Below, piece after piece: positions 36,457-46,969 of a stretch of 64,000 nt of DNA; within the stretch, counting starts at the first letter, position 1; each line of letters starts with the position of its first letter. Position numbers and translations under genes: made by a program. The DNA comes from Acanthosoma haemorrhoidale (taxonomy: Eukaryota; Arthropoda; Insecta; Hemiptera; Acanthosomatidae). The notes below the pieces were generated by a model. It saw nothing but the letters and a program-made list of their open reading frames with translations, had not been told where the DNA came from and did not search any database. The stretch covers positions 70,163,104 through 70,227,103 of the forward strand of contig OV884014.1 in the NCBI GenBank assembly GCA_930367205.1, in the 5' to 3' direction.

Positions 36457-36843
36457 TTTTTCTTTTATACTCTTTATTGGGCTATAATTACAATCTGCCT
36501 TTTATAAGGCAATCAGTAATTGCGATAAACGCTCTCATTCATACCATATTTACAATATGGCAATGACAGCCCAGAGACCTCCCAAATCCACATGCAAAGA
36601 GAAAGCGGAGTCTTGGGAAGTCCCCCACGCTCCTCCATCAGCCGCGTCACCGGATACTAGCCAGTGGAGGCTGACCAAGAGCGCGAGAGCCACAGACGCT
36701 CAGGACATGATTAAGGAGTAACTGGCCATTGCCAGGACCCCCGCTGTCACGCGTTTATAGCAGGTCACGAGGCCACTGGCGTTTCAGTCTCCGAGGAGGA
36801 TTATAGGGATGAGTGGCGCAGTGCAATGACTGTGCTACAGGAA
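36457..36843 (-). mobile_element. 5'-truncated jockey-type LINE, copy 3
   Basis: The element is inserted in reverse: the poly-A tail shows as T at 36452-36461 and the AATAAA signal as TTTATT at 36473-36478. It holds the 3' UTR and the last part of ORF2 (LCHSHCTTH-type region through the GQ motif near 36730). The UTR carries one TGTAAATAT.GTATGAATGA unit, the short form shared with the copy at 20236. Identical 12-bp TSDs flank it. The TSD and high similarity to other copies suggest a fairly young insertion. Confidence 0.9.
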
Positions 36844-36855
36844 CGCGCCCTTTTT
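36844..36855. repeat. Right TSD of jockey copy 3
   Basis: CGCGCCCTTTTT is identical to 36445-36456 and lies at the 5' (truncated) end of the element. Confidence 0.85.
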
Positions 36856-36859
36856 AAAA

Positions 36860-37850
36860 GTCTTTCATGACCGTATTTCCGCTATTTAGAATTATTATTG
36901 CTGATTTAAGCAATCATCAGTGACCATGATAAATGTTGATTAAGAAACTTACAGGGAGTTTAAGTGAGAGCTAGGGATCTCTGGTGAGCGTCTCTTTACT
37001 TTCAACTTATTTTATTTCTTAACTAACTTTACATATTTTAGAAAATACAGTAGAACCACGAAAGGATGTAAACTAATTTTTTTGTAAAAATAAAAAATAA
37101 AAATCTATTATTAGAATTGTAATAGCACTAGCGGGATCACACGCTAGAATTAATAATAATTAATCAAAAATGTGTACTTTTAAGATATGTGTAGAACACA
37201 TTTAATTGTCAAAGCTTGAAAATGATGTTATGGAGGGATAACATCTAGAAATACTTGCCGAAATGCAAATCGTTCTAAGCAATGCTCATTCAGTATTCAG
37301 GAATCGTCAGATTTAAAGAGGCCCGGGACACTACTTGAATAAGGAATGGACCGACGATAATTACAGCTAGCTCGGAGACGTAGTCAAGTAATCGGTGTCG
37401 CTTCGGAGGGGGAAAGTAGATGCGAGGCGGGCAAGTAAATGATGGATGGATCAGCCTAATGCAGATCTCTAATCGCACCAGATTAGGGGAGGCGCTGGGG
37501 TTTTCAACTTATAATTAGGTAGAAAGTCTTCACAGAATAGGAAAGTTAAAAAATATTAAATGTCTTGATACAAATAAATATATGGCAAGGAACCTCAAGA
37601 TGAGACAAGGTCTACTTAAGATGTTATCTAGACAGCAACTCTCTTTATAACGAAGCAGCAATTCATTTTCACTCACGAGGCTGAGTCAGTAGTTCTTCCC
37701 CTTTAAAAGAACTAGAGATTCCGCAGTCCACATAGCCACAGATTCGGTCTATACGATAATATTAATACTATCGTTTATCCAACACTCGGTTAAGTGCCTT
37801 TATCACTACACTCCCTCATGCCATACGATGAATGTATACACAGCATATCT
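36860..37850. other. Non-coding stretch, nothing recognised
   Basis: Contains a near-perfect 22-bp palindrome at 37753-37774 (ACGATAATATT / AATACTATCGT, one mismatch). No gene or known repeat. Confidence 0.45.
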
Positions 37851-37858
37851 CATTAGTT

Positions 37859-37938
37859 GATATAGTGGTCGTTCGACACTGCTTGTCTACTTAGAAGGAC
37901 ACCTGAGGAGGCCTTAGGTTCGAGTCCTGATTTGTCAA
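37859..37938 (+). repeat. tRNA-like sequence with consensus B box
   Basis: TATAGTGGTCGTTCG (37861-37875) could serve as an A box. GGTTCGAGTCC (37918-37928) is a perfect B box inside a T arm that pairs (TTAGG and CCTGA). A 7-base acceptor-like TTTGTCA follows. The anticodon region and 5' acceptor do not fold convincingly, so a SINE head or tRNA pseudogene is more likely than a gene. Confidence 0.4.
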
Positions 37939-38235
37939 GTCCTTATAAGCAATTAATCGTCATTTTTAATAAAGAAAACTTCAAACCCTTCAACTCTAAA
38001 GATTTTCTAAACAGAATTCTACCATATATCTTTTCCTCTTTCAGCTCATTCAGCCATAAATTCAGACCTTTTTTTCTTTCCATGAGAATGAGCAACAGGT
38101 CCCTGACCATAAATTTTCAATATATTTACCAACTGGCATTCAACGGTGACTGATCAAAGGAATCGACTATCTGAGAAAAGATTAAAATGTTTCTATTTGC
38201 CTCAGACCCCTAAAATTTACAATATAAAAAAATAT

Positions 38236-38410
38236 GAGGGAGCGTGTTCCCGTTGGGCAAAATTTGGTCAGTATTTGGATGGATGACTATTCCTTGTACT
38301 GTTCAGCTCTGGCTGTTCCACGCTCACTCGGGTAAGATGGTACCCATCAGTGTGACCGTCCTAAACTAGGGAATGGGTCATTTCCCCTTCAATAACCCAA
38401 AAAAAAAAAA
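38236..38410 (+). repeat. SINE-like unit with 5S-rRNA-like head
   Basis: GTTGGGC (38252-38258) followed by GGTCAGTATTTGGATGGATG (from 38265) closely follows the 5S rRNA internal promoter region (GTTGGGC...GGTCAGTACTTGGATGGGTGACC). After this, sequence unrelated to 5S rRNA runs to an A12 tail at 38399-38410. A 5S-like pol III head with an unrelated body and A tail is the structure of SINE3-class elements. The 5S part carries an insertion and substitutions, so it is not a functional 5S gene. No clear TSD. Confidence 0.6.
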
Positions 38411-38419
38411 TGCGAGGTG

Positions 38420-41400
38420 ATGGGAAAACTGGGGGCTTACTTTTTTGTCATGCCATTAGTGTTCTATTTTATTATTTCTATCATTTTACATGTGTATATT
38501 TTTGAACAAATTTCAAATTATTAATTGCGCACTAAATCACTATTATACTCGTTATGTATTTGTTTCGTATACATAAGCTGTAACTGTTAAATTTTAAATC
38601 AAACAAATATAAAGGCAATGTAACAAAAAAAAACATGTAACGATATAACGAATCACATCTGCACGATGGTGTATTTAAGACAAATATACGGCTGTGGTGT
38701 CGGCATACAGTAAAGAAAGTTTGTTAAAAAACAACAAATGTGATTTCATGTATTATTTGTAGGAAGATATCACCAAACATTTAAGAATATTATATGATAT
38801 ACATAACATATAATAGTTGTTATCGAAGAAATACTAATCAAATAAGACATTACTCATATAAATCAGGAGTAAATAAAAGACGAGAAGACGCTTTAAGTTT
38901 TTCATTGCGGATTCAGCTATAGCTAAACTAAAATCTAGATCTTCACAATTTAAAAATAAGAAAAAAACAATAATCATTTCTCGATTTTGAATTTTTTTAT
39001 ACCGTGATTTTTTTTATTTTTCTGGAACATAGTTCCCTTAAAATAACAAGACATTATTAAAAATTGGCTAGTCGAATAGCATAACATTACATGTATTCAA
39101 ATGTAATTTACGTTACATTTCTTTAATACACTACTATTCTTTACCTTTAAAAATTAAATAAAAACTGTATATATAAGTTTAACAATGGAGGGATAATAAT
39201 TTGGTAACAAGTAAGTCGAACATGATTCGAATGATGTGACTGAAGGGCAGGGTCGATTATTGAAGGGAGAAAGGTGGAGCGAAGAGGTTTTATTTAATAA
39301 ACTTATTAATTATAATAAATAATTATATAATATGCTAATATTTAAAAAAATAAACATACCTTCTAGACCTTGAAGAAAATTCCTTCATTGCCCTAGCGAG
39401 ATATGTATACAATTATTTACACCAATCATAAAAGATTCATTCAATGATTGTTCGGAAAGTTGTCCTAATCCATGCTTGCAAGGTTTGACCACTGACTGCA
39501 CACGGGTCGGTACTAGATCCCCATCACGGTCAATTATGCACAGTTGACCTCCATTAACAACAATGGCAGTAGTTCTTCTTTCGAATCAAGGATCCATGAC
39601 ACAGTTTTTTTTTTTTTTGCTGTTTATAAACTATAAATAGTAACTACTATTTTGTATTATAAAAAATATGAAACCAATTAACAAAAACCATACCAAAAAA
39701 ACGAAAAAACTCGTTATGTAAAGCAAGTAAGTAATATGTTATTTATTTATGTAAATATGAACTAACCTAATACTATTCAACATACGTGAAAAAATCCGGC
39801 AGGGTCTGGAATAATCACAATCAGAAAAATCTGACTGGAGAAACTTCCGTGTTTTTAATGTTCATTTTCCACCGACAGAGTTTTGAATGTCCCAATGGGC
39901 ATCTAAACAGATGAATGGCAAAGGAAAATGTTTCATTAAACACTTCTGGCATCTAAAATCTGAACTGAATTGAAATTAAGGGATTTTGTGGGGTTCCTAG
40001 ATAAGTCATGCTAAAAATATTCTCTGCTAACCAAAAGAGTGTTTGTTCTAACTTATATTCTTCTTTTATTACTATATGAGCATTAAAAAAATACTCTTTC
40101 AAGAGCTAATGAAGGTTGTGGAACTTCTGGACGCGGTGTTTTAATCACACATATCGTCCAGGGGCACTGTCCCTTAAAAAACAAACATTTATTAGACATT
40201 AAGTAGGGGCAGTGTCAGACCCCACTAAACTTTAGAATATCCAGAGAAATATTTTTTAAAAAAATGATATAATGAAATATATTCGTATAAACATAAAATG
40301 CAGTAGTAATCGTGAAACAAATTTTGACTCCACAAAATTTATTGTTTTTAGTGAGAGTTTAGTAGAGTATTGTCCTATTTAGATTGAGTGTGCCTGTGCC
40401 CTGAGAGGGTGTCCTCTTGAGACTGAAAGTGATCTTAAAGCAATTAAAAACCAAAACTGTTTACAAGTTTAACATTAATTATCTTCAGAATGTCCCGACT
40501 GAATCCCTAATGTTTAGAAGTTTCAGGTCATAATGGTTTACATTCAATCAAATACTGTTCATGCAAATACATAAATAGGTAGCACTTCAATATAAATGTT
40601 TGTGACGGACAACTTGCAAACTAAAAGTATCAATATATCTCAAGCCTAAAGAGAAATCGCCCGTTAAAACTTACGAATAAGCTGGGTTTTTTTCAGCTTC
40701 GAAATATTAAAAGAAAGATATTTTAATGTTTACGGAAATAGCAACTGTCCATAATGTATTATTACATTTTCGCTAATGTGGACATACTATGCACATTCGT
40801 CAAGGGACAGCAGCACGATTTAGAATCGAACCAAACATTTTCACATTCAACACTTCATCATAGTGATGACGATTTCAAAAGGAATATTTAAAATGTATCC
40901 AATAAAATATGCTAACGCCGTTTTACCACGAGAAGCTGTTTAATTTGTTCTTCGTTTTGACAAATCACCGGGTACGCTATGCCCTGTTCACGAGAAACTG
41001 CTCGAAAACACCCACGGACGGGAAAATGAGGCTAATGATGCCGGGGGTTCGTGTCCCGCGACCCAAGACTAATTATGAAATTGTACCCTTCGGCGGGGGA
41101 AATGCACTCGCAACTGTACATCTAAAATTACAGAGGGTAAGAATATCCTCAGACCTCGCGTGACTCGCTCAGCCGGGATGCTATTTTTTCGCGCCCCAGC
41201 GTTTATTTTCAAGGGAAACGAGCTAAGCAACTGGATTCTTGGATAGTATAACTCTTAAAGCTAGTATTCAAATCCGGAAATCCGACTGACAATATTGAAT
41301 TTATAATTGCATTACCTATTCTTGGTTAAAACCATTTGCCATGTTCTAATGCTTTAAGTAACAAACCACGCCAATAAACTCAACTATTACGAAATAGTTA

Positions 41401-43370
41401 TCCTTGTATTGTAGTCATTCTTGTGAGTTTAATAAGACAAATATATGCTACTCTAGCGTACAAATTAAAGCGAAGTTAGCATCATTGCAATAAAGTTATA
41501 TATATAATGTTTCATTAACAAACCCACGTCAGGGAAGTGTGAACTTATTTAAAGATAACTAAACTTCTGCTGACAGGTACCTCAAGCCAAATGGGATTCG
41601 AGTCATGTGGGCTCGTTAATCATTTCGTCTAAAATAAAACCCGTTAATTAGTTAGCGAGCTACAGGCAAACCTGTGGGTACGGACGTACGCCAATTAAAA
41701 CGCGGGTCGTTGACATCCCGAGCATTTTCGACATTGATACCGAAACTATTTTCTAGCTATCTTAAGGTACAGTGAGATGAACTCTCATCTCCTTCACGTC
41801 TCCGCCAATCAGCACCCAACTACCTGAATAATATTTATGTCAAACAATATTTCTCATTCAAAATAAATTGGCGGACGATTCCTCAAATCCTACCCTCTTC
41901 ACTTCCAGGTATACACACCCTAAATGAAAAATCATCGCCCCCTCCCCCCAAAAAAAACCAAAGAGCATCCCGCGACTTGGAAGAACCGTCAATAAACCAG
42001 GTGCCACGTACGTACCACCTGGCCAGGAAATCCTCCCCAGAGATGTTATCACTCCATATCCCCAAAAGAAGTGTCACTTCCGGGCAGTTGGCATTTACTG
42101 GCCCTGCCCGATATTGATATATTGTTTTATGTTAAAGCTGGAAACTTTCAGAGCGTTGACCTATTACTTCAAGAGTTGAAAACTTTTATTTTAGTAACCT
42201 TTGTAAAAACTTAAATGTTTCGTATCACACACTAACGTCTTAACAATAATAACGCCTAGTTTATGATCTTTCTACGCAAGTAGTACAAACGAAAATCATT
42301 GATGTAGTTGCTTCGTAAATATAAGTAACGTTATTCTGAAAAAATCTAAAATAACAACTCTACTATTATAAATTACATTTTAATTTATTATATTTCAAAG
42401 AATAACAAAATATATTCATTAATAACATGCGAAACATCCTCATTTTCATTATTATTCATACAGATAATTGAGTTGATTGAGTTAATGAGCTGAGTTGAAT
42501 AAGACTCCCTTTTTTGAGTATCGTAGTGTTTTTTAAAAACCAGAAAACGTTAGATCTGTCTATTTGTTATGGAGGTTATGAGTCCTGTTTCACTTCTAAC
42601 ATGGCATATACTATCCCGATTCCGTTTGGTACCCAAAGACATCAAAAGATTTATTGAAAAAACTGCTTTTGAATGGCTAATAAAAATATAGAAAGTCTAA
42701 TCAGTAGGGAGTAATCGAGTCCCTAAATTGTGTTATACGCTTATAGGTACCGGGAATAAAATTTGTAGGCCCGTCGTAAATGATGAACTGAACATTAAAT
42801 ATCGAAGATTTGTTTAATTAAAACCAAGTAACTAACTGCTTATTTATTGTCCCGCTTGCGCGTCACGTAGTCATTAATAATTATTGTAATGCAGGACTGA
42901 GGAAAGATAATGGATTGAACAAGTCGATGTTTGCTTTACCTTTGGTTTGTCCAGTTTGTCGATATGTTTTACCCTACCTGAATAAACTATTCGTACGATC
43001 CAAGATCAGTGCTCGTCGTCAGTCCTGTACTGTTCCTCGGCAAAGCCTAACCACTCTGTAGGTATTGGGAGATTCAATAAAGGGTTAGGTACCCATTCCA
43101 TAAAAGTCCACCGAGCCACAGAAAGTCCCATAAGATTGACTATTAATCCTTCAAAAATGTTATAAATATACACTGAAGATATTAAGATGGCTCTACATCC
43201 CTAATAAGGGCTCCTCTTCTTCTCTCATTTTCCATTACTATTAACGGATTTGGCCCCTCTCTCATCTGTCGGAGCGTGATAGAGCTGGTCTAATCCACTT
43301 GGCCGACAAGGAGACCACTTACGTGACTCACCGTCTTTGTATAGGCCCTCTCTCATCTTAAAATGGCTAT
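38420..43370. other. AT-rich non-coding stretch
   Basis: No gene or known element is recognised over about 5 kb. A patch at 40920-41165 is GC-richer with an 84-codon open frame, and another at 41580-41800 contains several near-palindromes. Neither gives a family match. The pair CAGGGGCACTGTCCC (40158) and CAGGGCACAGGCAC (minus, near 40400) resembles weak inverted ends. Confidence 0.4.
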
Positions 43371-43473
43371 AAAACCAAGACCGATAATTCGTAGCGGGGG
43401 AGTAGAACTTTTTATTAACCAATAAACTATTCACAAAAATATAAGTGTGACTTTCCTAACTATAAAATTAAGG

Positions 43474-44423
43474 TACGAATTATCGGGAGTACAAAATTAA
43501 AAAACGTATTAATGCAAACATGTATGTATTAAGAAGTATGTACAACGTAGTAAGGATAAAAACTAAGCAATAAACACTGCTTAATACTATACTAAACAAT
43601 AAACAATACATGCAATAAAAAATATGTCCTTCCACTCAAAACAAACGTTATCCGACACACTTGCACTTTCCCCACTAAGCTTCTTAAATTTAATGTTGTA
43701 TCTTTTTTTGAATCTATCGAACCATCCATCACTTGCACGAAAGTCTTTAATTCCCATTTGTTTTGCAAAAACTCGCGCTTTTTCCGTTAAAATATTTCCT
43801 CCAACTGGTACTTTTTTAAGTTCTCTTCAAGTTGTGGGTAATCACCTGTCTTGAAGCGTTTTACTTCGCTGCTTGATGTCTGGGAAGTGATTTTGGCCTT
43901 GTTCTTCAGGATTGATGTAATTGTGGAACGAGGGACGTTAAAACGCTTGGATACGTCACTTTGCTTAAAGCCACCGCCCAAGGCGTTCGTGATTTGTTGT
44001 TTCTCTTTAATAGATAGACTAAGTTTTTTCGGAGGCAGGGTCAAGTGTCACAACGATAACGAAAACGAGACTGAACTGTAGAAACGAAAGAAAAGCTTAG
44101 TACAATTCCTAAAACTTTCCCTCTCTCCTCTCCTTATTTCCTTTCATTAAAAAGAGTACGAATTACATATGGGATTTCATGGAAAACTTCGTTTCTCTCA
44201 CTTTTGCTTCTGTACAGTACGAATTAACGAGATTTTAAAGCTGGAAATACTTATTATAAGGCATTTTAAGTGGCCTCGAGCATAAAAATAATACGAATTA
44301 CTGAGGGGACTGAAATGCATTGTTTTTATACCACTTACCGAGATTTTCTCGGGGGACCACCAAATTTGTACGAATTAGCCGGAAATACGAATAATCGGGA
44401 TACGAAATATCGGGATTCTACTG
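43474..44423 (-). mobile_element. Truncated Tigger/pogo-type DNA transposon
   Basis: The right end, read on the minus strand, begins CAGTAGAATCCCGATATTTC. That is the hallmark terminal repeat of Tigger/pogo elements (CAGTAGA.TC.CGAT...), and it abuts TA (44424-44425). Six related TACGAA(T)TA motifs follow inside (44157, 44218, 44292, 44369, 44386, 44401), probably subterminal binding sites. The transposase start lies on the minus strand at 44044. The opposite end lacks the CAGTAGA terminus. The last family-like sequence there is TACGAATTATCGG at 43474-43486. The element appears to have lost its 3' half, including the catalytic domain. Confidence 0.8.
43620..44044 (-). pseudogene. Tigger/CENP-B-like transposase, DNA-binding part only
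   Basis: From the Met at 44044 the minus strand reads LPPKKLSLSIKEKQQITNAL, then FKQSDVSKRFNVPRSTITSI, a psq-type helix-turn-helix as in CENP-B and Tigger transposases. The frame then breaks near 43805. A second frame continues with GGNILTEKARVFAKQMGI and DFRASDGWFDRFKKRYNI, the CENP-B/Tc5 DNA-binding domain, ending in LSGESASVSDN. A deletion of about ten codons in the linker explains the frame change. Sequence after this is not transposase, so the DDE domain is missing. It could bind DNA if the frame were intact but could not transpose. Confidence 0.88.
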
Positions 44424-44429
44424 TATTTT

Positions 44430-45000
44430 CTACTAATATGTTTGACCTGAAAATCTATGCATGACATCTCAGAAGCTGATGTAGATCTATTAGAAGATGA
44501 TATTGTGCTAAGGTCCATTTTGCTTGCTTTAGGGCATGGTCAGCCACAAGAGAGGTGCTAAGGTTTACTAATATGTTTTGTATAGATTAATAGACAAAAA
44601 ACCTTTATCCAGGGACCTAGTCGAACAATAGTAGAGTGAAAATAAAAACAAATTCAATTCATGGCTAAATATGTATAAAATCATAGATGGACCTAATAAA
44701 AAAACAAGAAGACAATAAGAAAAGTCAGTGAAATACAATATTGAATAAAAAAATAATCGAATTGAAATCAATACCTCATGACTTTACCTAACCAAAGTAG
44801 TACACGTCATCATCACTAAAGTCATGGACATGCGAAACAACAATAACTTATTTAGTGATAGATTTAATTATATAAAGTTACATATGACGACAAGATCCTG
44901 CTTAGGCTAATTGGCTCGAACAACGCTTGTTAATTTAATGTATTGTAGCAGTTTTAAAGACTAGAGTATATAAATCATATCCTCTTTCTAAAAACTACGA
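44430..45000. other. AT-rich non-coding stretch
   Basis: No gene, repeat or RNA signal was recognised between the Tigger end and the R1 repeat. Confidence 0.5.
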
Positions 45001-45001
45001 A

Positions 45002-45106
45002 GTATGAGTAATAATGAGTAGCTTTTTAGCATTCTAAGGTATGTTGTGGTTTCCTTCTGCATACATCAGAAATGTATCATTTCCAAGATGCACTAGGCAT
45101 GGGAAA
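45002..45106 (+). repeat. Dispersed repeat R1, copy 1
   Basis: About 105 bases align with 51467-51577. Shared blocks are TATGAGTAATAATGAGTAG, CATTCTAAGGTATGTTGT, CATACATCAG and CATTTCCAAGATG, ending in CATGGGAA. It is non-coding with no similarity to known elements that I can name. Similarity of this length in two places points to an undescribed interspersed repeat. Confidence 0.8.
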
Positions 45107-45500
45107 TCCCCGGTGTTAACTGTTCAGAATTCCCAGAAAATTGTCTCTTTCTCGTCCTGCTTTGTTTCGTTAAGGTGTTCTATATACGTTTTAATACTTA
45201 CCATTTGATTATTGTAGCTGGAACAGTGAGTTTAAGAACTACCAAACAACTGATATTATTCAAAGGAGCAACTAGTTATGTGATCATATTATGAATCAAG
45301 AGTATGATTTCTTCAGAGTATTTTATCCTCATCGTAATTATTCCATGCCATTATGTGTCACACCTCCGGTTGACTGCTGTTGGATTTAAACAACAAAGGC
45401 TCTTGGAATCACGGGCAGCTGAACGATACGAAGCACTAGGTTAGGAGTAACATTACTAATCTGTTCATAAAGGATTTCCAGTAATAATAGCATCGATGGA

Positions 45501-45560
45501 GGCAGGTGTTGCTTGGCCTAACCAGCAATTTGTATCGGCCGCTGTGTGTATCATTACAGG
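45501..45560 (+). repeat. Dispersed repeat R2, copy 1
   Basis: Aligns with 46910-46961. Both contain GGCAGGTGT, then CTAAC..GCAATTTGTATC, and TATCATTA near the end, with small gaps between. Short and unclassified. Confidence 0.6.
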
Positions 45561-45911
45561 GCGAGCCCGCAAGCTGGTCACTGCCCACTTGGATACTGCA
45601 ATTAAGCACTTTGTAAGGGATCTATAATACAGTGTTTGAGTACCTTCGGTGTTTAGTTGTCTTTGAGTAAATTAAATATAGACAATTGAAAGATGCCACA
45701 TAGTGTGTTGCTCTCAGGCTTAGCGGAAAGTTGGTGTTAGAAAAGAACGAGTGGCGAATCGAAAACGTAGTTCGTAAAAGACACCACCGGCCCTTGCAAA
45801 GCCCAAATGCCAAAATTATTAAAGGAAGTTATTATGTACAAAAGATATCTTTCGACAAGTGCCCATCCGGAAAAGAAGGCATCCAATTTCGGCACAAAAC
45901 AATACGTCTAG

Positions 45912-45921
45912 TATATCTTTA
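45912..45921 (+). repeat. Left TSD of jockey copy 4
   Basis: TATATCTTTA is repeated exactly at 46252-46261 after the poly-A tail. Confidence 0.8.
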
Positions 45922-46251
45922 GGTTTTTCGGGAGCCGTGGCAATGGCCAGTTTCTCCAATTATGACCTGAGCGTCTGTGGCTCTCGCGCTCGTCAGCCTC
46001 CACTGGCTCGTATCCGACGAGCGTGGGGAACTTCCAAAGACTCCGCTTCCTGTTTCGCATGCAAGGGAGGTGCAAGGGACAACCATGTGGATTTGGGAGG
46101 CCTCTGGGCTTTTTGTAAATATTGTATGGATGAGTGAGTGAATGATGAATTGTAAATATGGTATGAATCTGAACATTTATCTCAATTACTTATTGCCTTG
46201 GCAGATTGTAATTTTAGCTCAATAAAGAATATAATATAAAAAAAAAAAAAT
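45922..46251 (+). mobile_element. 5'-truncated jockey-type LINE, copy 4
   Basis: Only the 3' UTR and the last few ORF2 codons are present, starting just upstream of the GGCAATGGCCAGTTTCTCC stretch. It ends in AATAAAGAATATAAT and a pure A13 tail. Identical 10-bp TSDs flank it. The 3' UTR carries the 37-bp duplicated unit (46114 and 46151), the long form also seen in copy 1. Compared with the other copies, about 16 bases (around GGTGACGCGGCTGACGG) are missing within the UTR near 46016. Confidence 0.88.
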
Positions 46252-46261
46252 TATATCTTTA
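46252..46261 (+). repeat. Right TSD of jockey copy 4
   Basis: TATATCTTTA directly follows the A tail and is identical to 45912-45921. Confidence 0.8.
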
Positions 46262-46656
46262 TCACTCAAAATTTCTTTTTTCCTTGTGCACCTGTTTGTT
46301 CTTGTGATTGTAAAACCCTATTTCACCTAGTATGTCCCACTTCATAACTTAGATTGTGATTTCACAACTTGAGGGGTAGGTCCTTAGGAAATACCCACTG
46401 AATGAAATATTTCATTCAAATTAAGTTAAGTTCAATGAATTCATGAATACAACTTCCCAGAGAGTATAATGTCTTGTATTTTATTATATATTTACAAATG
46501 AATCACCATAGGTAGACTCTCACTACCTTCCCAAATCCAACCGCCTCTTTCAGGGCTCTTTCATACTTCCTTCAAATGGGACTCCCCTTAGTGAAAGGCA
46601 CCCATCAATCCAAAATAATTTTCCCACATCTTATTTTTATAAGTTTGAGAGCTATG

Positions 46657-46684
<28 letters not shown>
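46657..46684 (+). repeat. A28 homopolymer between TSD-like flanks
   Basis: A pure run of 28 A is preceded by TTGAGAGCTAT and followed by TTGAGCTAT. This could be a retroposition that captured only its tail, although the two flanks differ by two bases. Confidence 0.6.
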
Positions 46685-46688
<4 letters not shown>

Positions 46689-46909
46689 GCTATATACTGC
46701 TATATTCTCCTCCATGAAAGTTATGTTTTCTGCAGTTATGCCATTGACATGTTATGTAAGACCGAGTAACATATGTCTATAGTAGAAAGGTTTTTCTTCG
46801 CTGATGCTTACATGAAACAGTAATCCAGGCAGTAGGTTATCGAAATAACATATCGAATCAGTGCACAAAAGAGGTCCGATAATGGGGGTACGGGAGAGAG
46901 GGCAGGTGT

Positions 46910-46961
46910 AGAACTAACTGGCAATTTGTATCAGCCCCTCGGTCCATATGTATCATTATGG
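46910..46961 (+). repeat. Dispersed repeat R2, copy 2
   Basis: Partner of 45501-45560, 1.4 kb away in the same orientation, with matching blocks GGCAGGTGT, GCAATTTGTATC and TATCATTA. It could also be a local segmental duplication. Confidence 0.6.
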
Positions 46962-46969
46962 AGGCTGAG

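Noticed and set aside
40158..40405. MITE with ends CAGGGGCACTGTCCC and CAGGGCACAGGCAC
   Set aside because: The inverted ends match poorly and no target duplication is visible.
43225..43434. 69-codon minus-strand frame next to the Tigger fragment
   Set aside because: Does not resemble transposase and overlaps the inverted Tigger-like motif; probably chance.
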